NCBI GenBank assembly: GCA_020027205.1
Contig: JAHRAQ010000013.1
Span: 1-64,000 of the forward strand
DNA from: Nitrospirales bacterium
GTDB taxonomy: Bacteria > Nitrospirota > Nitrospiria > Nitrospirales > UBA8639
Direction of reading: 5' to 3'
Length of the DNA: 64,000 bases
In this document: in pieces, positions 51,593 through 61,845 of the stretch
Layout: each line of letters starts with the position of its first letter
Numbering within the stretch: the stretch's first letter is position 1
Position numbers and translations under genes: made by a program
Notes under the pieces: generated by a model
Databases searched by the model: none
What the model saw: the letters and a program-made list of their open reading frames with translations, nothing else
What the model was told of the DNA's origin: nothing

Positions 51593-52852
51593 TCAATGAA
51601 TCCGTCGAATCTCCCGGTTCGATTCCAGGGCGGGGGCGGACGGGTGCGTGAGGCATTGATCCCGCACCGTGTCCAGCAGGCGGTCGGCGAGGAGGCGTTT
51701 CGGCAGGCGTTCGACCGGCATGGCCTGTCCGTGGCGGGGGAGGAAGATCGCGTCGCTGGTGTCGCCGCCGAGGGCGGAATCCGCGCCGGTCACGCGGTTG
51801 ATGACGATGAAATCCAGATCCTTCTGCCGCAATTTTTTCCGGCCGTTGTCGAGCAGGTTGTCAGATTCGGCGGCGAAGCCGACCAGAATCTGATGCGTCC
51901 GTTTCCGTGACAACGACGCCAGAATATCCGGCGTCCGTTCCAGGGCCAGCGGCGCCCCGTCCCAGTCGTGTTTTTTTATTTTGACCGACGACGGCCGCCG
52001 AGGTCGAAAATCCCCCACCGCCGCCGTCATGACCAGCACCGTGGCCCAGGCAAACCGGGCCTCCATCTCGCGCGCCATCTCGTCCGCCGTCAACACATCC
52101 ACGGTCGTGACGCCGGTCGGCGGCGCCAGCGCCGTCGGCCCGCTGACGAGGACCACGTCCGCGCCGCGCCGCGCCGCGGCGTCCGCCACGGCGTATCCCA
52201 TTTTTCCCGACGAAGCATTCGTCACAAACCGCACCGCGTCGATGGGTTCCCGCGTCGGGCCGGCGGAGACGAGCACCCGTTGTCCGGCCCAATCCCGACG
52301 CCGGTCGAGACAGGCGGCCACCGCCTCCATCACCGTGGGTTCGGCGGGGAACCGGCCTTTGCCAATCAGGCCGGACGCCAGCGGGCCGTCCTCCGGTTCC
52401 AACACCACGACCCCGCGCTCGCGCATCGCGCGCACGTGCGACACCAGCGCGGGATGCTCCCACATGTCGCCGTCCATGGCCGGGGTCATCACGATGGGAC
52501 AACGTGCCGCCAGCAACAGCGTGCTCACCAGATCGTCCGCCACTCCCAGCGCGCATTTGGCCAGACAGTTGGCCGTGGCCGGCGCCACCAGCACCAAGTC
52601 GGCCTCGTCCGTGGCCCGCAGGTGCGGCATGGTCTCCGCCCCGTCAAACAAGCCGTGACGCACCGGCCGCCCGGACAATGTTTCAAACGTCAGCGGCGTC
52701 ACAAACCGGGTCGCGGACGGTGTCATCACCACGGACACCTCCGCCCCGTCCCGCGTCAACGCCCGCAACAGCGACACGGCTTTGTACGCCGCAATGCTGC
52801 CCGTGACACACAGGAGAATCCGCGCGCCACGCAATGACCGGCGCTCGCTCAT
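51593..52852 (-). CDS. coaBC: Bifunctional phosphopantothenoylcysteine decarboxylase/synthetase
   Basis: A 419-residue fusion of CoaC and CoaB for coenzyme A synthesis. The flavin-dependent CoaC part has ILLCVTGSIAAYKAVSLLRA, MPHLRATDEADLVLVAPATA and the substrate loop VMTPAMDGDMWEHPA. In that loop the motif residue usually written Asn in PxMNxxMW is Asp here. The CoaB part has LVSAGPTREPIDAVRFVTN, ASSGKMGYAVA, TAAVGDFRP and KIKK. I start at ATG 52852. It is the last of the gmk-rpoZ-coaBC group. Confidence 0.94.
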   Translation of the reverse strand: MSERRSLRGARILLCVTGSIAAYKAVSLLRALTRDGAEVSVVMTPSATRFVTPLTFETLSGRPVRHGLFDGAETMPHLRATDEADLVLVAPATANCLAKCALGVADDLVSTLLLAARCPIVMTPAMDGDMWEHPALVSHVRAMRERGVVVLEPEDGPLASGLIGKGRFPAEPTVMEAVAACLDRRRDWAGQRVLVSAGPTREPIDAVRFVTNASSGKMGYAVADAAARRGADVVLVSGPTALAPPTGVTTVDVLTADEMAREMEARFAWATVLVMTAAVGDFRPRRPSSVKIKKHDWDGAPLALERTPDILASLSRKRTHQILVGFAAESDNLLDNGRKKLRQKDLDFIVINRVTGADSALGGDTSDAIFLPRHGQAMPVERLPKRLLADRLLDTVRDQCLTHPSAPALESNREIRRIH

Positions 52853-52877
52853 GCCGACCACTCCGGCGAGGTGCGCG

Positions 52878-53252
52878 TCACCGCGTGTCCCCGGCGTCGG
52901 CGGCCGTCTCTTTCGGTGAATCGTCAACGCGGACGCCGAGGGACCGTTGGATTTCCATGGCATTTTCCGCGGCCTCCGGCGACAACGGCTGCTCGGGGTC
53001 GCGTTCCGGGGCGGCCTGCGCGTCGCCAAGAGCCTGCCGCGCGTCCCGCCCGACCAGATAATCCACGTTGCCTTTCAGCACTTCCTCAAGGGCCATGGAG
53101 GTTTCTTTGGTGAATTTGCTGGTCTCCGGCCGTGTCGCCCCGCGCATGAGTTGTTTCGCGCGTTGCGCCGCGACCAGGACCACCCGGTACCGGGAATCAA
53201 ACGCCGAGGAGCGAACACTGTCGTCCAGCAACAGGGGAAGCGTGTCAATCAT
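52878..53252 (-). CDS. rpoZ: RNA polymerase omega subunit
   Basis: A 124-residue omega subunit. SRYRVVLVAAQRAKQLMRGA and TSKFTKETSMALEEVLKGNV are the two conserved stretches of the family. The C-terminal tail of about 50 acidic residues is longer than in most omega subunits and looks disordered. It lies between gmk and coaBC, the classic order. Confidence 0.95.
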   Translation of the reverse strand: MIDTLPLLLDDSVRSSAFDSRYRVVLVAAQRAKQLMRGATRPETSKFTKETSMALEEVLKGNVDYLVGRDARQALGDAQAAPERDPEQPLSPEAAENAMEIQRSLGVRVDDSPKETAADAGDTR

Positions 53253-53285
53253 ATCGGTCTCTCCTTTGCGTGAAGCGCCACGCGG

Positions 53286-53927
53286 TTACGTGACAATTTC
53301 TTTCATCGTCGAGGGTTCCAGCAACCCGCTGTCCACAAGTTCGTCGACGTTCACACGGCTGATTCTCGCCCGCTCGGCCAGAAGAATGGACTCCAGTTCC
53401 TTTGCGGCCTGCGGAAGATGTTCATTCCGAATCAGGTAATGATAATCTTCGAATCTGGCAATTTCCTCGCCGGCTCTGCGGAGCCGCCGACGGATGGCGT
53501 CCGGCCCGTCCAGCGCCCGGCGGTCGAGTCGCTGCTTGAGCGCGTCGAGAGACGGCGGGGTCACAAACACCAGCACGGCGCCGGCAAACCGCTCCATAAT
53601 TTGTCCGGCTCCCTGGGTGTCGATATCCAGCAACACGTTGACGCCCCGGTTCACGGCCTCGACCAGGGGCCGCTTCGGAGTCCCGTATCGATGGTCGTAG
53701 ACCTCCGCCCATTCCACAAACGCCTCGTCGTTCACCATGGCCTGAAACCGCGCGGGGTCGACAAAACAATACTCGACGCCGTCCCGCTCGCCGGGCCTCG
53801 GGCTTCGCGTCGTGCAGGACACCGACAACATGGTCTGCGGCACCTGCGCCACGATCGTGTTGCACAAGGTGCTTTTCCCCACGCCGGACGGCCCCGACAC
53901 CACCACCACGATCCCCTGACCCGGCAT
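53286..53927 (-). CDS. gmk: Guanylate kinase
   Basis: A 213-residue kinase making GDP from GMP. The P-loop is SGPSGVGKSTLCNTIV. The GMP-binding part has SCTTRSPRPGERDGVEYCFV and EWAEVYDHRYGTPK, with VLLDIDTQGAGQI following. All conserved residues are in place. It is followed by rpoZ 33 bp downstream. Confidence 0.97.
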   Translation of the reverse strand: MPGQGIVVVVSGPSGVGKSTLCNTIVAQVPQTMLSVSCTTRSPRPGERDGVEYCFVDPARFQAMVNDEAFVEWAEVYDHRYGTPKRPLVEAVNRGVNVLLDIDTQGAGQIMERFAGAVLVFVTPPSLDALKQRLDRRALDGPDAIRRRLRRAGEEIARFEDYHYLIRNEHLPQAAKELESILLAERARISRVNVDELVDSGLLEPSTMKEIVT

Positions 53928-53981
53928 CAGCCCGTCCTTTCCGCGCGCCCCGCGTCAACGCGCCACGCATCGACCGGCGCC

Positions 53982-54857
53982 CTATTCCACATTCTGCACC
54001 TGCTCGCGAATTTTTTCCAGTTCGCTTTTCAGTTGGATGACGGACTGCGCGATCTCCGCGTCATTGGCTTTGGAGCCGATGGTGTTGACCTCCCGGCCCA
54101 TTTCCTGCAACAAAAAATCCAACGACCGGCCGACCGGCTCCCGCCGTTTGACCATCCCGGCAAACTGGGTCATGTGACTGTGGAGCCTGGTGAGTTCTTC
54201 GCTCACGTCGCATCGATCCGCCAGAAACGCGACGTCATGCGCGCGCTTCGACTCCTCGCCGTCCGGCGCGCCCGACTCCCGCACGCGCGCGCGCAGTCGG
54301 TCCTGCAACCCCCTGACGGCGCGAGGCAGCCGGCGCCGGATGGCCCGATGCAACGCCCGAACGTACGTCAACCGCCTGGCAATATCAACCTGCAGCGCCT
54401 TCCCCTCGGTGGCCCTCATGCGCTCAAGGTCCGCCAGCGCGCCGGTCACGAGACGCTTCATCATCCGCCCCACGGCGGTCTCATCGGGAGACGGTTCCGC
54501 CACCCGAAAAATGTCCCGGAACGAGGCCAGGAGGCCAATGTCAATCCGCCCCTCCAGATTAAAATCCTTCTGCAGCCGTTTGAGCATCTGATAATAGTGA
54601 CGCGCCATGGGCCGATCAATCGTCGGCAACGCGCCGCCGGCCCGCGCGCTCGCGCAGGTCACGGTCACCTCGATCCGCCCCCGGCGGCAGTGTTTGGCGA
54701 CGAGCGCCTTGATCTCCTCTTCCCGTTCAACCCGGCCCTTGGGCAGCCGGGTCACGACCTCCCGAAAACGATGGTTGACCGACCGCACCTCCGCCACAAG
54801 GGCAAGCCCCTGCACGGCGCCCTCCCGTTTGCCGAACCCGGTCATGCTTTTCAACAT
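53982..54857 (-). CDS. YicC/YloC-family endoribonuclease
   Basis: A protein of about 291 residues of the YicC family, whose Escherichia coli member was shown to be an endoribonuclease. It starts MLKSMTGFGKREGAVQGLAL, contains VNHRFREVVTRLPKGRVERE, and ends in the acidic helix EIRQSV-like tail (EIAQSVIQLKSELEKIREQV). The start ATG overlaps the stop codon of nth (ATG within TGTTGA). It is followed by gmk, the usual neighbour. Confidence 0.93.
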   Translation of the reverse strand: MLKSMTGFGKREGAVQGLALVAEVRSVNHRFREVVTRLPKGRVEREEEIKALVAKHCRRGRIEVTVTCASARAGGALPTIDRPMARHYYQMLKRLQKDFNLEGRIDIGLLASFRDIFRVAEPSPDETAVGRMMKRLVTGALADLERMRATEGKALQVDIARRLTYVRALHRAIRRRLPRAVRGLQDRLRARVRESGAPDGEESKRAHDVAFLADRCDVSEELTRLHSHMTQFAGMVKRREPVGRSLDFLLQEMGREVNTIGSKANDAEIAQSVIQLKSELEKIREQVQNVE

Positions 54858-55537
54858 CGGCGCACGCGCTTTCGTTCCCATTCACAGTCGTCGTACAGCG
54901 CACAGACTTCGCACCGGGGAGTCCGCGCCAGGCACACGTAGCGGCCATGGAGCAGCATCCGCTGCGAGCCTTCCGTCCAGTCCCGTTCGGGCCAGGCCGC
55001 CCGCAAGTCAAACTCGATTTTGACCGGGTCGGTCTGCCGCGTCAGATGCAGCCGGGCGGACACCCGCTTCACATGCGTGTCCACCACAATGGACGGCACC
55101 CCCGCGCAGGCGCCCAAAATCACATTGGCGGTTTTGCGCCCGATGCCGGGCAACTCCGTCAAGGCATCCATGGTCTTGGGCACGACCCCGCCCCACCGTT
55201 CGACCAGCGCCCGACTGCATTCGATTAACCTTTGCGCCTTGCTCCGATAAAACCCGGTCGGCCTGATGAGCGATTCCAAGCGCGCGGGCGACGCACGGGC
55301 CAGGGCCGCGACGTCGGGATAGGCCGCAAACAGCCCCGGCGTCACGCGGTTGACCCGTTCATCCGTGCATTGCGCCGACAGGATGGTCGCCACCAGCAAT
55401 TCAAACGGCGTGGCATGGTCAAGTTCCACCCGCGCGTGACGGGGCTGCCGTTTCAACCGCGCGAGAATCCGCCGGGCGCGGGCGTGAACGGCCCGTGGCG
55501 ACCGGTCGCGCGGCCCTCGACGACGCGCCGCGTTCAT
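54851..55537 (-). CDS. nth: Endonuclease III (Nth)
   Basis: A 228-residue DNA glycosylase/AP lyase that removes oxidised pyrimidines. The helix-hairpin-helix and GPD motif are LTELPGIGRKTANVILG followed by VVDTHVKRVSARL, with catalytic Lys and Asp. Four cysteines for the [4Fe-4S] cluster have the spacing C-x6-C-x2-C-x5-C in CLARTPRCEVCALYDDC. The start at 55537 overlaps the hflX stop (ATGA). The open frame beyond it is not conserved. Confidence 0.95.
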   Translation of the reverse strand: MNAARRRGPRDRSPRAVHARARRILARLKRQPRHARVELDHATPFELLVATILSAQCTDERVNRVTPGLFAAYPDVAALARASPARLESLIRPTGFYRSKAQRLIECSRALVERWGGVVPKTMDALTELPGIGRKTANVILGACAGVPSIVVDTHVKRVSARLHLTRQTDPVKIEFDLRAAWPERDWTEGSQRMLLHGRYVCLARTPRCEVCALYDDCEWERKRVRRC

Positions 55538-57204
55538 GGACCGGCGCACACCGGCGTCACGACGGGAGACGCCGCGACCGCGTTCCAGGCCGGCGCATGA
55601 GCGGACGGCGGGCGCACGTCCAGGGCATCGGCAATGGCGCGCCGAAGCGGCGGCAGGGTGTCCAGCCGGACGGCCGACACGCACAGGGCGCGGGCACGCC
55701 GTTCAAGCGCGTCCGCCTCCGCCGGCCGCAGACGGTCGCATTTATTCATCACCATCACCCGCGCCACGCGGTGAAGGTCCAGTTCATGCAGAAGATGTTC
55801 CACCGTGCGTATCTGCTGGTCGGAGTCCGACGCGGTGGCGTCCACGACGTGCACCAGCAGGTCGGCGTGACGCAGGTCTTCAAGCGTGGTGCGAAAGGCT
55901 TCCAGCAGATTGCGGGGCAGGTCCCGGATGAACCCGACGGTGTCGGTCAACAGCACGTGCCGGCCGGACGGGAGATAGCACCGCCGGTGCACCGTGTCCA
56001 GCGTGTCAAACGGCTGATCCCGCGCCGACACGCAACTGCCGGTCAGGGCGTTCAGCAGGGTGGATTTCCCGGCATTGGCGTAGCCGACGATGGAGACCAC
56101 CGGGATGCCGTGACGACGCCGCCGGGGGCGTTGCTGTTCCCGCTGCCGGCCCACGTCCCGCAATTTGCCCTCGAGATGCGTAATCCGCTTTCGCACCCGC
56201 CGCAGGTCGGTTTCCAGTTTGGTTTCACCGGGGCCGCGGGCGCCGATGCCCCCGCCCAGACGGGAGAACGCCGTGCCGGACTGGGACAGCCGGGGCAGCA
56301 GATATTTAAGTTGTGCGAGTTCCACCTGAATTTTCCCCGCGCGGGAATGTGCGCGGGCGGCGAAAATATCGAGGATCAACTGCGTGCGGTCGATGACGTT
56401 GATCTCGACCAGTTCGGACAAAGCCCGCAGTTGCGTCGGCGTCAGGTCACGGTCGAAAATCAGCAGATCGGCGCCGCCCTGCAACGCCTGGATGCTCACC
56501 TCGGTCATCTTGCCCATCCCCAGCACGTACCGGGGATTGACGCGCCGCAATCGCTGCGCCACCGTGCCGATCACCCGAATCCCCCGCGACGCCGCCAGGT
56601 CCCGGCATTCCAGCAAACGTTCTTCCTGATCGGCCCAGCGCCCTTCCGCGCAGCCGACCAGCAAGGCGCTGACGGCGCCGTCCGTTCGGCGCAACGCGGG
56701 CGTCACTCTGGTCATCTCGGCTTCGAGGGACGACACCAGGTGATCGCACCGGCAGCGAAACGCCTGAAAACTCTGCGGCGCCCATTCCTCATAGGCCCTG
56801 CCGCGCGGATTGGGCGGAAGAAGATGCGCCAGCGCGAGCGACGCCGGCTCCCCGCGCGCGCCCACGCCCAGCGCCGCGATTAAATCCAGGCGCAGCAACG
56901 CCATGTCCGTGAGATCGTCTTTGGTCAACAGCCGGTCATCGAGACGGGTATGGATGAATCGAACGCCCCGCAACAGCCGCGGCCCGGACCGGCTCCGCGC
57001 CAGCGGCGGGATGACCACCTGGCGATCCGTGCCGACAATGACGGCTTCGATAACGCCCCGCCGATTAATCACCAGGCCGATCTGCCGCCAAAGTTCGTGC
57101 GACAGTTCCGCGCAGGCGCGGGCCAGTTCCGCAGAAATCACCGCCTCGACGGGCACACGCCGTCGAGACAACCGCTCCAGCCGCGTCACCTGGCTTGGCT
57201 TCAA
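55534..57204 (-). CDS. hflX: GTPase HflX, long form
   Basis: A GTPase of at least 556 residues that rescues stalled or stressed ribosomes. It has the glycine-rich HflX motif SRLGGGIGARGPGETKLETD and the G domain with VGYANAGKSTLLNAL, DTVGFIRDLPR and MNKCD. A long N-terminal region of about 180 residues (SQVTRLERLSRRRVPVEAVI) is present, as in Nitrospirota and delta-proteobacterial forms. No ATG or GTG start fits. TTG 57204 is the nearest listed codon, but the conserved start (LGHLTGLKPSQ) extends further upstream, where ATT 57234 has GGAGGGG 6 nt before it. Confidence 0.93.
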   Translation of the reverse strand: MKPSQVTRLERLSRRRVPVEAVISAELARACAELSHELWRQIGLVINRRGVIEAVIVGTDRQVVIPPLARSRSGPRLLRGVRFIHTRLDDRLLTKDDLTDMALLRLDLIAALGVGARGEPASLALAHLLPPNPRGRAYEEWAPQSFQAFRCRCDHLVSSLEAEMTRVTPALRRTDGAVSALLVGCAEGRWADQEERLLECRDLAASRGIRVIGTVAQRLRRVNPRYVLGMGKMTEVSIQALQGGADLLIFDRDLTPTQLRALSELVEINVIDRTQLILDIFAARAHSRAGKIQVELAQLKYLLPRLSQSGTAFSRLGGGIGARGPGETKLETDLRRVRKRITHLEGKLRDVGRQREQQRPRRRRHGIPVVSIVGYANAGKSTLLNALTGSCVSARDQPFDTLDTVHRRCYLPSGRHVLLTDTVGFIRDLPRNLLEAFRTTLEDLRHADLLVHVVDATASDSDQQIRTVEHLLHELDLHRVARVMVMNKCDRLRPAEADALERRARALCVSAVRLDTLPPLRRAIADALDVRPPSAHAPAWNAVAASPVVTPVCAGP

Positions 57205-57255
57205 CCCGGTCAGATGTCCAAGGGCACGAGGAATAGGCGTCCCCTCCCGGCGGAT

Positions 57256-58335
57256 TTATGTCCCGGCGCCCGACCCCGCGGCGGCCACCATCGCCAGATC
57301 CGGCCGCGCATCCATGTCCCGCGACGACCACCGCCCGCGGCGGTACGCCCACCATCCCGCGGCAGCCACCATCGCGGCGTTATCCGTGCACAACTCCACG
57401 CGGGGCAACGTCAGACGAACGCCCTCCCGGTCCGCCCGCGCCCGCAACACAGCACGCAGGCGGGAATTCGCACCGACCCCGCCGACCACGGCCAGCCCCG
57501 ACACGCCATAACGCCGCACCGCCCGAAACGATGTTTCGACCAGCACGTCCACAATGGCTTCCTGATACCCCGCCGCAACATGCGCAGGATCAACCGCCGC
57601 CGCGCCCCGCGTCCGGTCCCTCACACAATACAACAAGGCCGTTTTCAACCCGCTGAAACTAAAATCCAACGCCCCCCGATGCAGATACGGCCGCGGGAAC
57701 CGGACCACGGACGGGTCCCCGGATTGCGCCAGACGATCCAAAGCCGGGCCGCCGGGATAGGACAGCCCGAGCATCCTGGCGCCCTTGTCAAAGGCTTCCC
57801 CCGCCGCGTCATCCAGCGTCTTGCCCAGCAGCGCATACTCCCCGCGTTGCGGGACCAGATACAAATGGGTATGCCCCCCGGACACCACCAGCGCCACCGC
57901 CGGCGTCGCAAAGTCAGGATCGTCCAACCAAGCAGACGCGATATGGCCTTCCAGATGATGGACGCCCACGCAGGGAACGTCCAGCGCATACGCCAGGGCC
58001 TTGCCGAAACTCACCCCCACGACCAGCGCCCCCGCCAACCCCGGCCCGCGCGTCACCGCCACAGCCCGCACCGCCCGCCAGCCCACGCCCGCCCCCGCCA
58101 CCGCGTCCTCCGTCACCCCCGCGATATGTTCAAGATGTTTTCTCGACGCCAGTTCCGGCACCACCCCGCCAAACCGCGCATGAACGTCATGTTGCGACGC
58201 CACCACGCTCGACAACAGGCGCCCTTCGAGGGACAACACAGCGGCGGCGGTTTCGTCGCAGGACGTTTCAAGGCCCAGGAGACTCGGCGGCTCCAAGGCG
58301 GACGGGCCGCGTAGATCGTAGCCGTTGGAACGCAT
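57256..58335 (-). CDS. tsaD: tRNA N6-adenosine threonylcarbamoyltransferase TsaD
   Basis: A 359-residue ASKHA-fold enzyme that transfers threonylcarbamoyl to A37 of tRNA. The N-terminal LLGLETSCDETAAAVLS, the metal site GVHHLEGHIASAW (two His), ALVVSGGHTHLYLV and GGVGANSRLRAVL mark it clearly. The start is ATG 58335, directly after a TTG. Its TAA stop lies in the same frame as hflX, 51 bp before the first TTG of that gene. Confidence 0.96.
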   Translation of the reverse strand: MRSNGYDLRGPSALEPPSLLGLETSCDETAAAVLSLEGRLLSSVVASQHDVHARFGGVVPELASRKHLEHIAGVTEDAVAGAGVGWRAVRAVAVTRGPGLAGALVVGVSFGKALAYALDVPCVGVHHLEGHIASAWLDDPDFATPAVALVVSGGHTHLYLVPQRGEYALLGKTLDDAAGEAFDKGARMLGLSYPGGPALDRLAQSGDPSVVRFPRPYLHRGALDFSFSGLKTALLYCVRDRTRGAAAVDPAHVAAGYQEAIVDVLVETSFRAVRRYGVSGLAVVGGVGANSRLRAVLRARADREGVRLTLPRVELCTDNAAMVAAAGWWAYRRGRWSSRDMDARPDLAMVAAAGSGAGT

Positions 58336-58464
58336 CAACGCCCGAAAGGTCTCTCACAAACACCACGACTCCCGCCACGCAAGGCAGCGAGAGTCGGGCC
58401 TGAACGGAAAACACAGGCAGTGAATGAACGCGGTCCCGGAACGCCGCACGACATCGACGGATGG

Positions 58465-60894
58465 TCACACGCCCGCCATGGCCTCTTCCTCAACAAACAC
58501 CGGGGCGTTGTCCCGAAGCGCGACTCTGATTTTCCCGGCTTCCTTGAAGCGTCCCTTGATGAGTTCATCGGACAGGGGATCACCCAGCAGTTTTTGGATG
58601 GTGCGCCGCATGGGCCTGGCCCCATACTGCGGTTGATAGCCTTCCTTGATCAGCCATTGCTTGACCTCTTCGTCAATCTCCAGGGTGACGTCGCGCTCCG
58701 CCAACCGTTCGTTCAACTCGCGGATCATGATATCGACAATATTCAACAGATGCGCTTTTTCCAACGGATGGAACACCACGAACTCGTCAATGCGATTCAA
58801 AAACTCCGGACTGAAATTCCGTTTTAATTCGTCCAGAATGTCATTCTTGATTCGTTTGGTCACGTCGGCTTCGTCCGCGCTGTGGAACCCCAGCGACACC
58901 CCTTTCTGAATGAGTTTGGTGCCCAGGTTGGACGTCATCACGAGAATGGTGTTCTTAAAATCAACTTTGCGCCCCAAACTATCCGTCAACAGCCCGTCAT
59001 CCAGCACCTGCAACAGGACGTTGAAAATATCCGGGTGGGCTTTTTCGATTTCGTCGAACAACACCACCGAGTAGGGGCGGCGGCGCACTTTCTCCGTCAA
59101 CTGCCCGCCCTCTTCATACCCCACGTAGCCCGGCGGGGCGCCGAACAACCGGGAACTCGTGAATTTTTCCTGGTATTCCGACATGTCAATCCGAATCAGG
59201 GCATCCTCGGTGTTAAACAAAAACTCCGCCAGCGCGCGCGCCAGTTCGGTCTTGCCCACGCCGGTCGGGCCCAGAAAGATGAAGGAGCCGATGGGCTTGC
59301 GCGCCTCTTTCAGCCCGGCGCGCGAACGGCGAATGGCCCGGCAGACCGCCGAAATGGCTTCGTCCTGCCCTACCACGCGCTTATGAAGAAAATCTTCCGT
59401 GTGAAGCAGTTTTTCGGATTCCTCTTCTTCAAGTTTAAACAGCGGGATGCCCGTAATCTTGGACACCACAAAACTGACTTCATCCGCGCCGATCACGGGC
59501 TTGTGCTGTTCCTGGTTCTTTTTCCAATCGTGTTTCGCGTCCTCCAGCAGTTTGCGCAGCCGTTCTTCTTCTTCCCGAAACTTGACGGCTTCTTCAAAAC
59601 TTTGCAGCCCGATGGCGACTTCTTTTTCCCGCGCCACCCGCTTGAGTTCCTGTTCCAGGGATTTCAACTCCGGGGGCAGGGAATACGATTGCAACTTGGC
59701 GCGCGAGCCGGTCTCGTCGATCAGGTCAATCGCCTTGTCGGGAAGAAAACGATCCGTGATGTAGCGATCCGCCAGTTTAACGGCTTCCGTCACCGCGGCA
59801 TCCGAAATCTCCACGCCGTGATGCTCCTCATAGCGATCCCGCAGGCCCTGAATAATCTTGATGGTTTCTTCCATGGAAGGCGGATTCACGTAAATGGGCT
59901 GGAACCGCCGCTTGAGCGCGCCGTCTTTCTCGATATGTTTTCGGTATTCGTCCAGCGTGGTCGCCCCGATGCACTGGATTTCGCCGCGCGACAACGCCGG
60001 CTTCAGCATATTGGCCGCGTCAATCGAGCCTTCCGCCGCCCCGGCGCCCACCAGAGTATGCAGTTCGTCAATAAACAGAATCACGTTGCCGGCCTGGGCA
60101 ATTTCCTTCATGACCACCTTGAGCCGTTCTTCAAACTGCCCGCGGTATTTCGTGCCGGCCACCAGCGACCCCAGGTCCAGCGCAATCACGCGCCGGTTGA
60201 GCAGGTTGTCCGGCACGTCCATGGAGACAATGCGCTGCGCCAGCCCTTCCACGATGGCGGTTTTTCCCACGCCCGATTCGCCGATCAACGCGGGGTTGTT
60301 TTTGGAACGGCGGCTCAAAATTTGCAGCACCCGTTCGATTTCGTCGCCGCGGCCGATGACCGGGTCCAGCAGGGATTCCTGGGCCAACTGCGTCAGGTCT
60401 CTTCCAAACTCATCCAGCGCCGGGGTGCCGCTTTTTTTGTCACGCTCCCGTGTGCCCGATTTGCGCAGAAACGTCACGGTCAACTGACGGGCCGTGAGCA
60501 GATTCCCCCCCAGACTTCGGAGCACCTTCCCGCCGATCCCCTCCTCTTCCCGCAACAAGCCCAGGAGAAGATGTTCGCTGCCGATGTGGTTGTGTCCGAG
60601 CAGCCGCGCCTCTTCGACTCCGTATTCAATGACTTTTTTCACGCGGGGGCTGAAGGGAATTTCTCCGAACGTGACGGTGGTCCCGCCGCCGGGCAAATTG
60701 CGTTCAATCTCCAGACGAATCTGTTCGGGCGACAGGCCCATCTTTTTGATGATCATGAGGGCGATGCCGTCGGATTCACGGAGAATCGCCAGCGCCAGAT
60801 GCTCCGTCCCAAGATAGTCATTCTGATGGCGTTCCGCTTCTTCGCGCGCCAGAATAATGATCTTACGACCTCTGTCGGTAAATCGCTCGAACAT
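58465..60894 (-). CDS. clpC: ATP-dependent Clp protease ATPase subunit ClpC
   Basis: An 809-residue AAA+ unfoldase with ClpC architecture. The N domain ([20 protein letters not shown], then [12 protein letters not shown]) is doubled. The first ATPase domain has [15 protein letters not shown], the middle domain contains the UVR-like coiled segment [20 protein letters not shown], and the second ATPase has [19 protein letters not shown]. The P-loop [15 protein letters not shown] follows. It delivers proteins to ClpP. AAAGGAGAG precedes the ATG. Confidence 0.96.
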   Translation of the reverse strand: MFERFTDRGRKIIILAREEAERHQNDYLGTEHLALAILRESDGIALMIIKKMGLSPEQIRLEIERNLPGGGTTVTFGEIPFSPRVKKVIEYGVEEARLLGHNHIGSEHLLLGLLREEEGIGGKVLRSLGGNLLTARQLTVTFLRKSGTRERDKKSGTPALDEFGRDLTQLAQESLLDPVIGRGDEIERVLQILSRRSKNNPALIGESGVGKTAIVEGLAQRIVSMDVPDNLLNRRVIALDLGSLVAGTKYRGQFEERLKVVMKEIAQAGNVILFIDELHTLVGAGAAEGSIDAANMLKPALSRGEIQCIGATTLDEYRKHIEKDGALKRRFQPIYVNPPSMEETIKIIQGLRDRYEEHHGVEISDAAVTEAVKLADRYITDRFLPDKAIDLIDETGSRAKLQSYSLPPELKSLEQELKRVAREKEVAIGLQSFEEAVKFREEEERLRKLLEDAKHDWKKNQEQHKPVIGADEVSFVVSKITGIPLFKLEEEESEKLLHTEDFLHKRVVGQDEAISAVCRAIRRSRAGLKEARKPIGSFIFLGPTGVGKTELARALAEFLFNTEDALIRIDMSEYQEKFTSSRLFGAPPGYVGYEEGGQLTEKVRRRPYSVVLFDEIEKAHPDIFNVLLQVLDDGLLTDSLGRKVDFKNTILVMTSNLGTKLIQKGVSLGFHSADEADVTKRIKNDILDELKRNFSPEFLNRIDEFVVFHPLEKAHLLNIVDIMIRELNERLAERDVTLEIDEEVKQWLIKEGYQPQYGARPMRRTIQKLLGDPLSDELIKGRFKEAGKIRVALRDNAPVFVEEEAMAGV

Positions 60895-60957
60895 TGTCTC
60901 TCCTTTTCAGCGCGTCAACGGCAAGACGCGCCACCGGTCATCGCCCATGCCGATGAA

Positions 60958-61845
60958 TTACAGGAACGATCCAAATTCAAAAAACCGAACATACGCCAGA
61001 GAAATCCCCACTTCGTCCGCCGCAAATTCGTGATTCAGGAACACCCCCTGCGAGGGGTCCGGCACATTAAAGTCCACCTCATACATGGCGTATTGTATCC
61101 GAACATCCACTCGATGTTCGTTGCTCCCTATTTCCACGCCGCCGCCGATCAACCACGGAACGGCCGTGCGGTCGCCGTTTCTCGTCCCTCTCAACGGTTG
61201 CAGATCGCAGGGAACGCCGGCGGCCCCACAGAGACTGTCTAGGTCATGGCCTTCAGGATCCCTGTTGTCAAATCCGTCTTCAACGGCCACGTCAAGATAC
61301 TGCACCCCGGAGAACAGGTACACGGAGCGGGCCTCGCCCAGAAATGCCAACGCCTCCGGCCGGTACCCTCCCCTGACGTTGACCCCGACGCTCCAGTGTT
61401 TTTCAAACGCCCAAGTCCCGGGCCAGACGTCCAGCGTCGTGCGCCCGGTGCCTTCCAGCGACCCCGTGACTCGAGCGTTGGAGTACACGGTCCCTTCAAC
61501 CTCGCCGGACACATAAAACCGACCGGGGAGGCGCCAGCGGTGTCCCAGAAACACTTTGAACGCGGGGACGGCTTGCGTGGCGTCATTGCTTGTTTCCCGG
61601 TAAGAGTTTGTCACCGCCTCGCCGTTAATCGAATCATCGGGAATGGCGACCGATTTTTTATAATCCACCCCGACCCATTCCTGACCAAGGCCGCCACCGA
61701 CATAAAACCCGTCCGAACCAAACCCTTCGATGGCTTGCGCCGTCCGGCCTCCCGCGCCAACCAGCGACACGGCCGCAACGCCGACAAGGCAACAGAAACC
61801 ACCCCACCGCTTGATCAACGCCGACATGAAAGTCAGTCTATCCAT
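60958..61845 (-). CDS. Predicted outer-membrane beta-barrel protein
   Basis: A 295-residue protein with a signal peptide of about 40 residues ending in GRTAQA. The mature part starts IEGFGSDGFYVGGGLGQEWV, a repeated aromatic/glycine strand pattern, and ends VGISLAYVRFFEFGSFL with a terminal hydrophobic residue, features of outer-membrane barrels. Two Cys (LCGAAGVPCDL) could form a disulfide in a loop. I do not recognise a family and no function is visible. GGAG precedes the ATG. Confidence 0.8.
   Translation of the reverse strand: MDRLTFMSALIKRWGGFCCLVGVAAVSLVGAGGRTAQAIEGFGSDGFYVGGGLGQEWVGVDYKKSVAIPDDSINGEAVTNSYRETSNDATQAVPAFKVFLGHRWRLPGRFYVSGEVEGTVYSNARVTGSLEGTGRTTLDVWPGTWAFEKHWSVGVNVRGGYRPEALAFLGEARSVYLFSGVQYLDVAVEDGFDNRDPEGHDLDSLCGAAGVPCDLQPLRGTRNGDRTAVPWLIGGGVEIGSNEHRVDVRIQYAMYEVDFNVPDPSQGVFLNHEFAADEVGISLAYVRFFEFGSFL

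Noticed and set aside
58882..61242. A 786-codon plus-strand open frame opposite clpC
   Set aside because: Same cause: antisense to a long GC-rich gene, with no domain and no plausible start.
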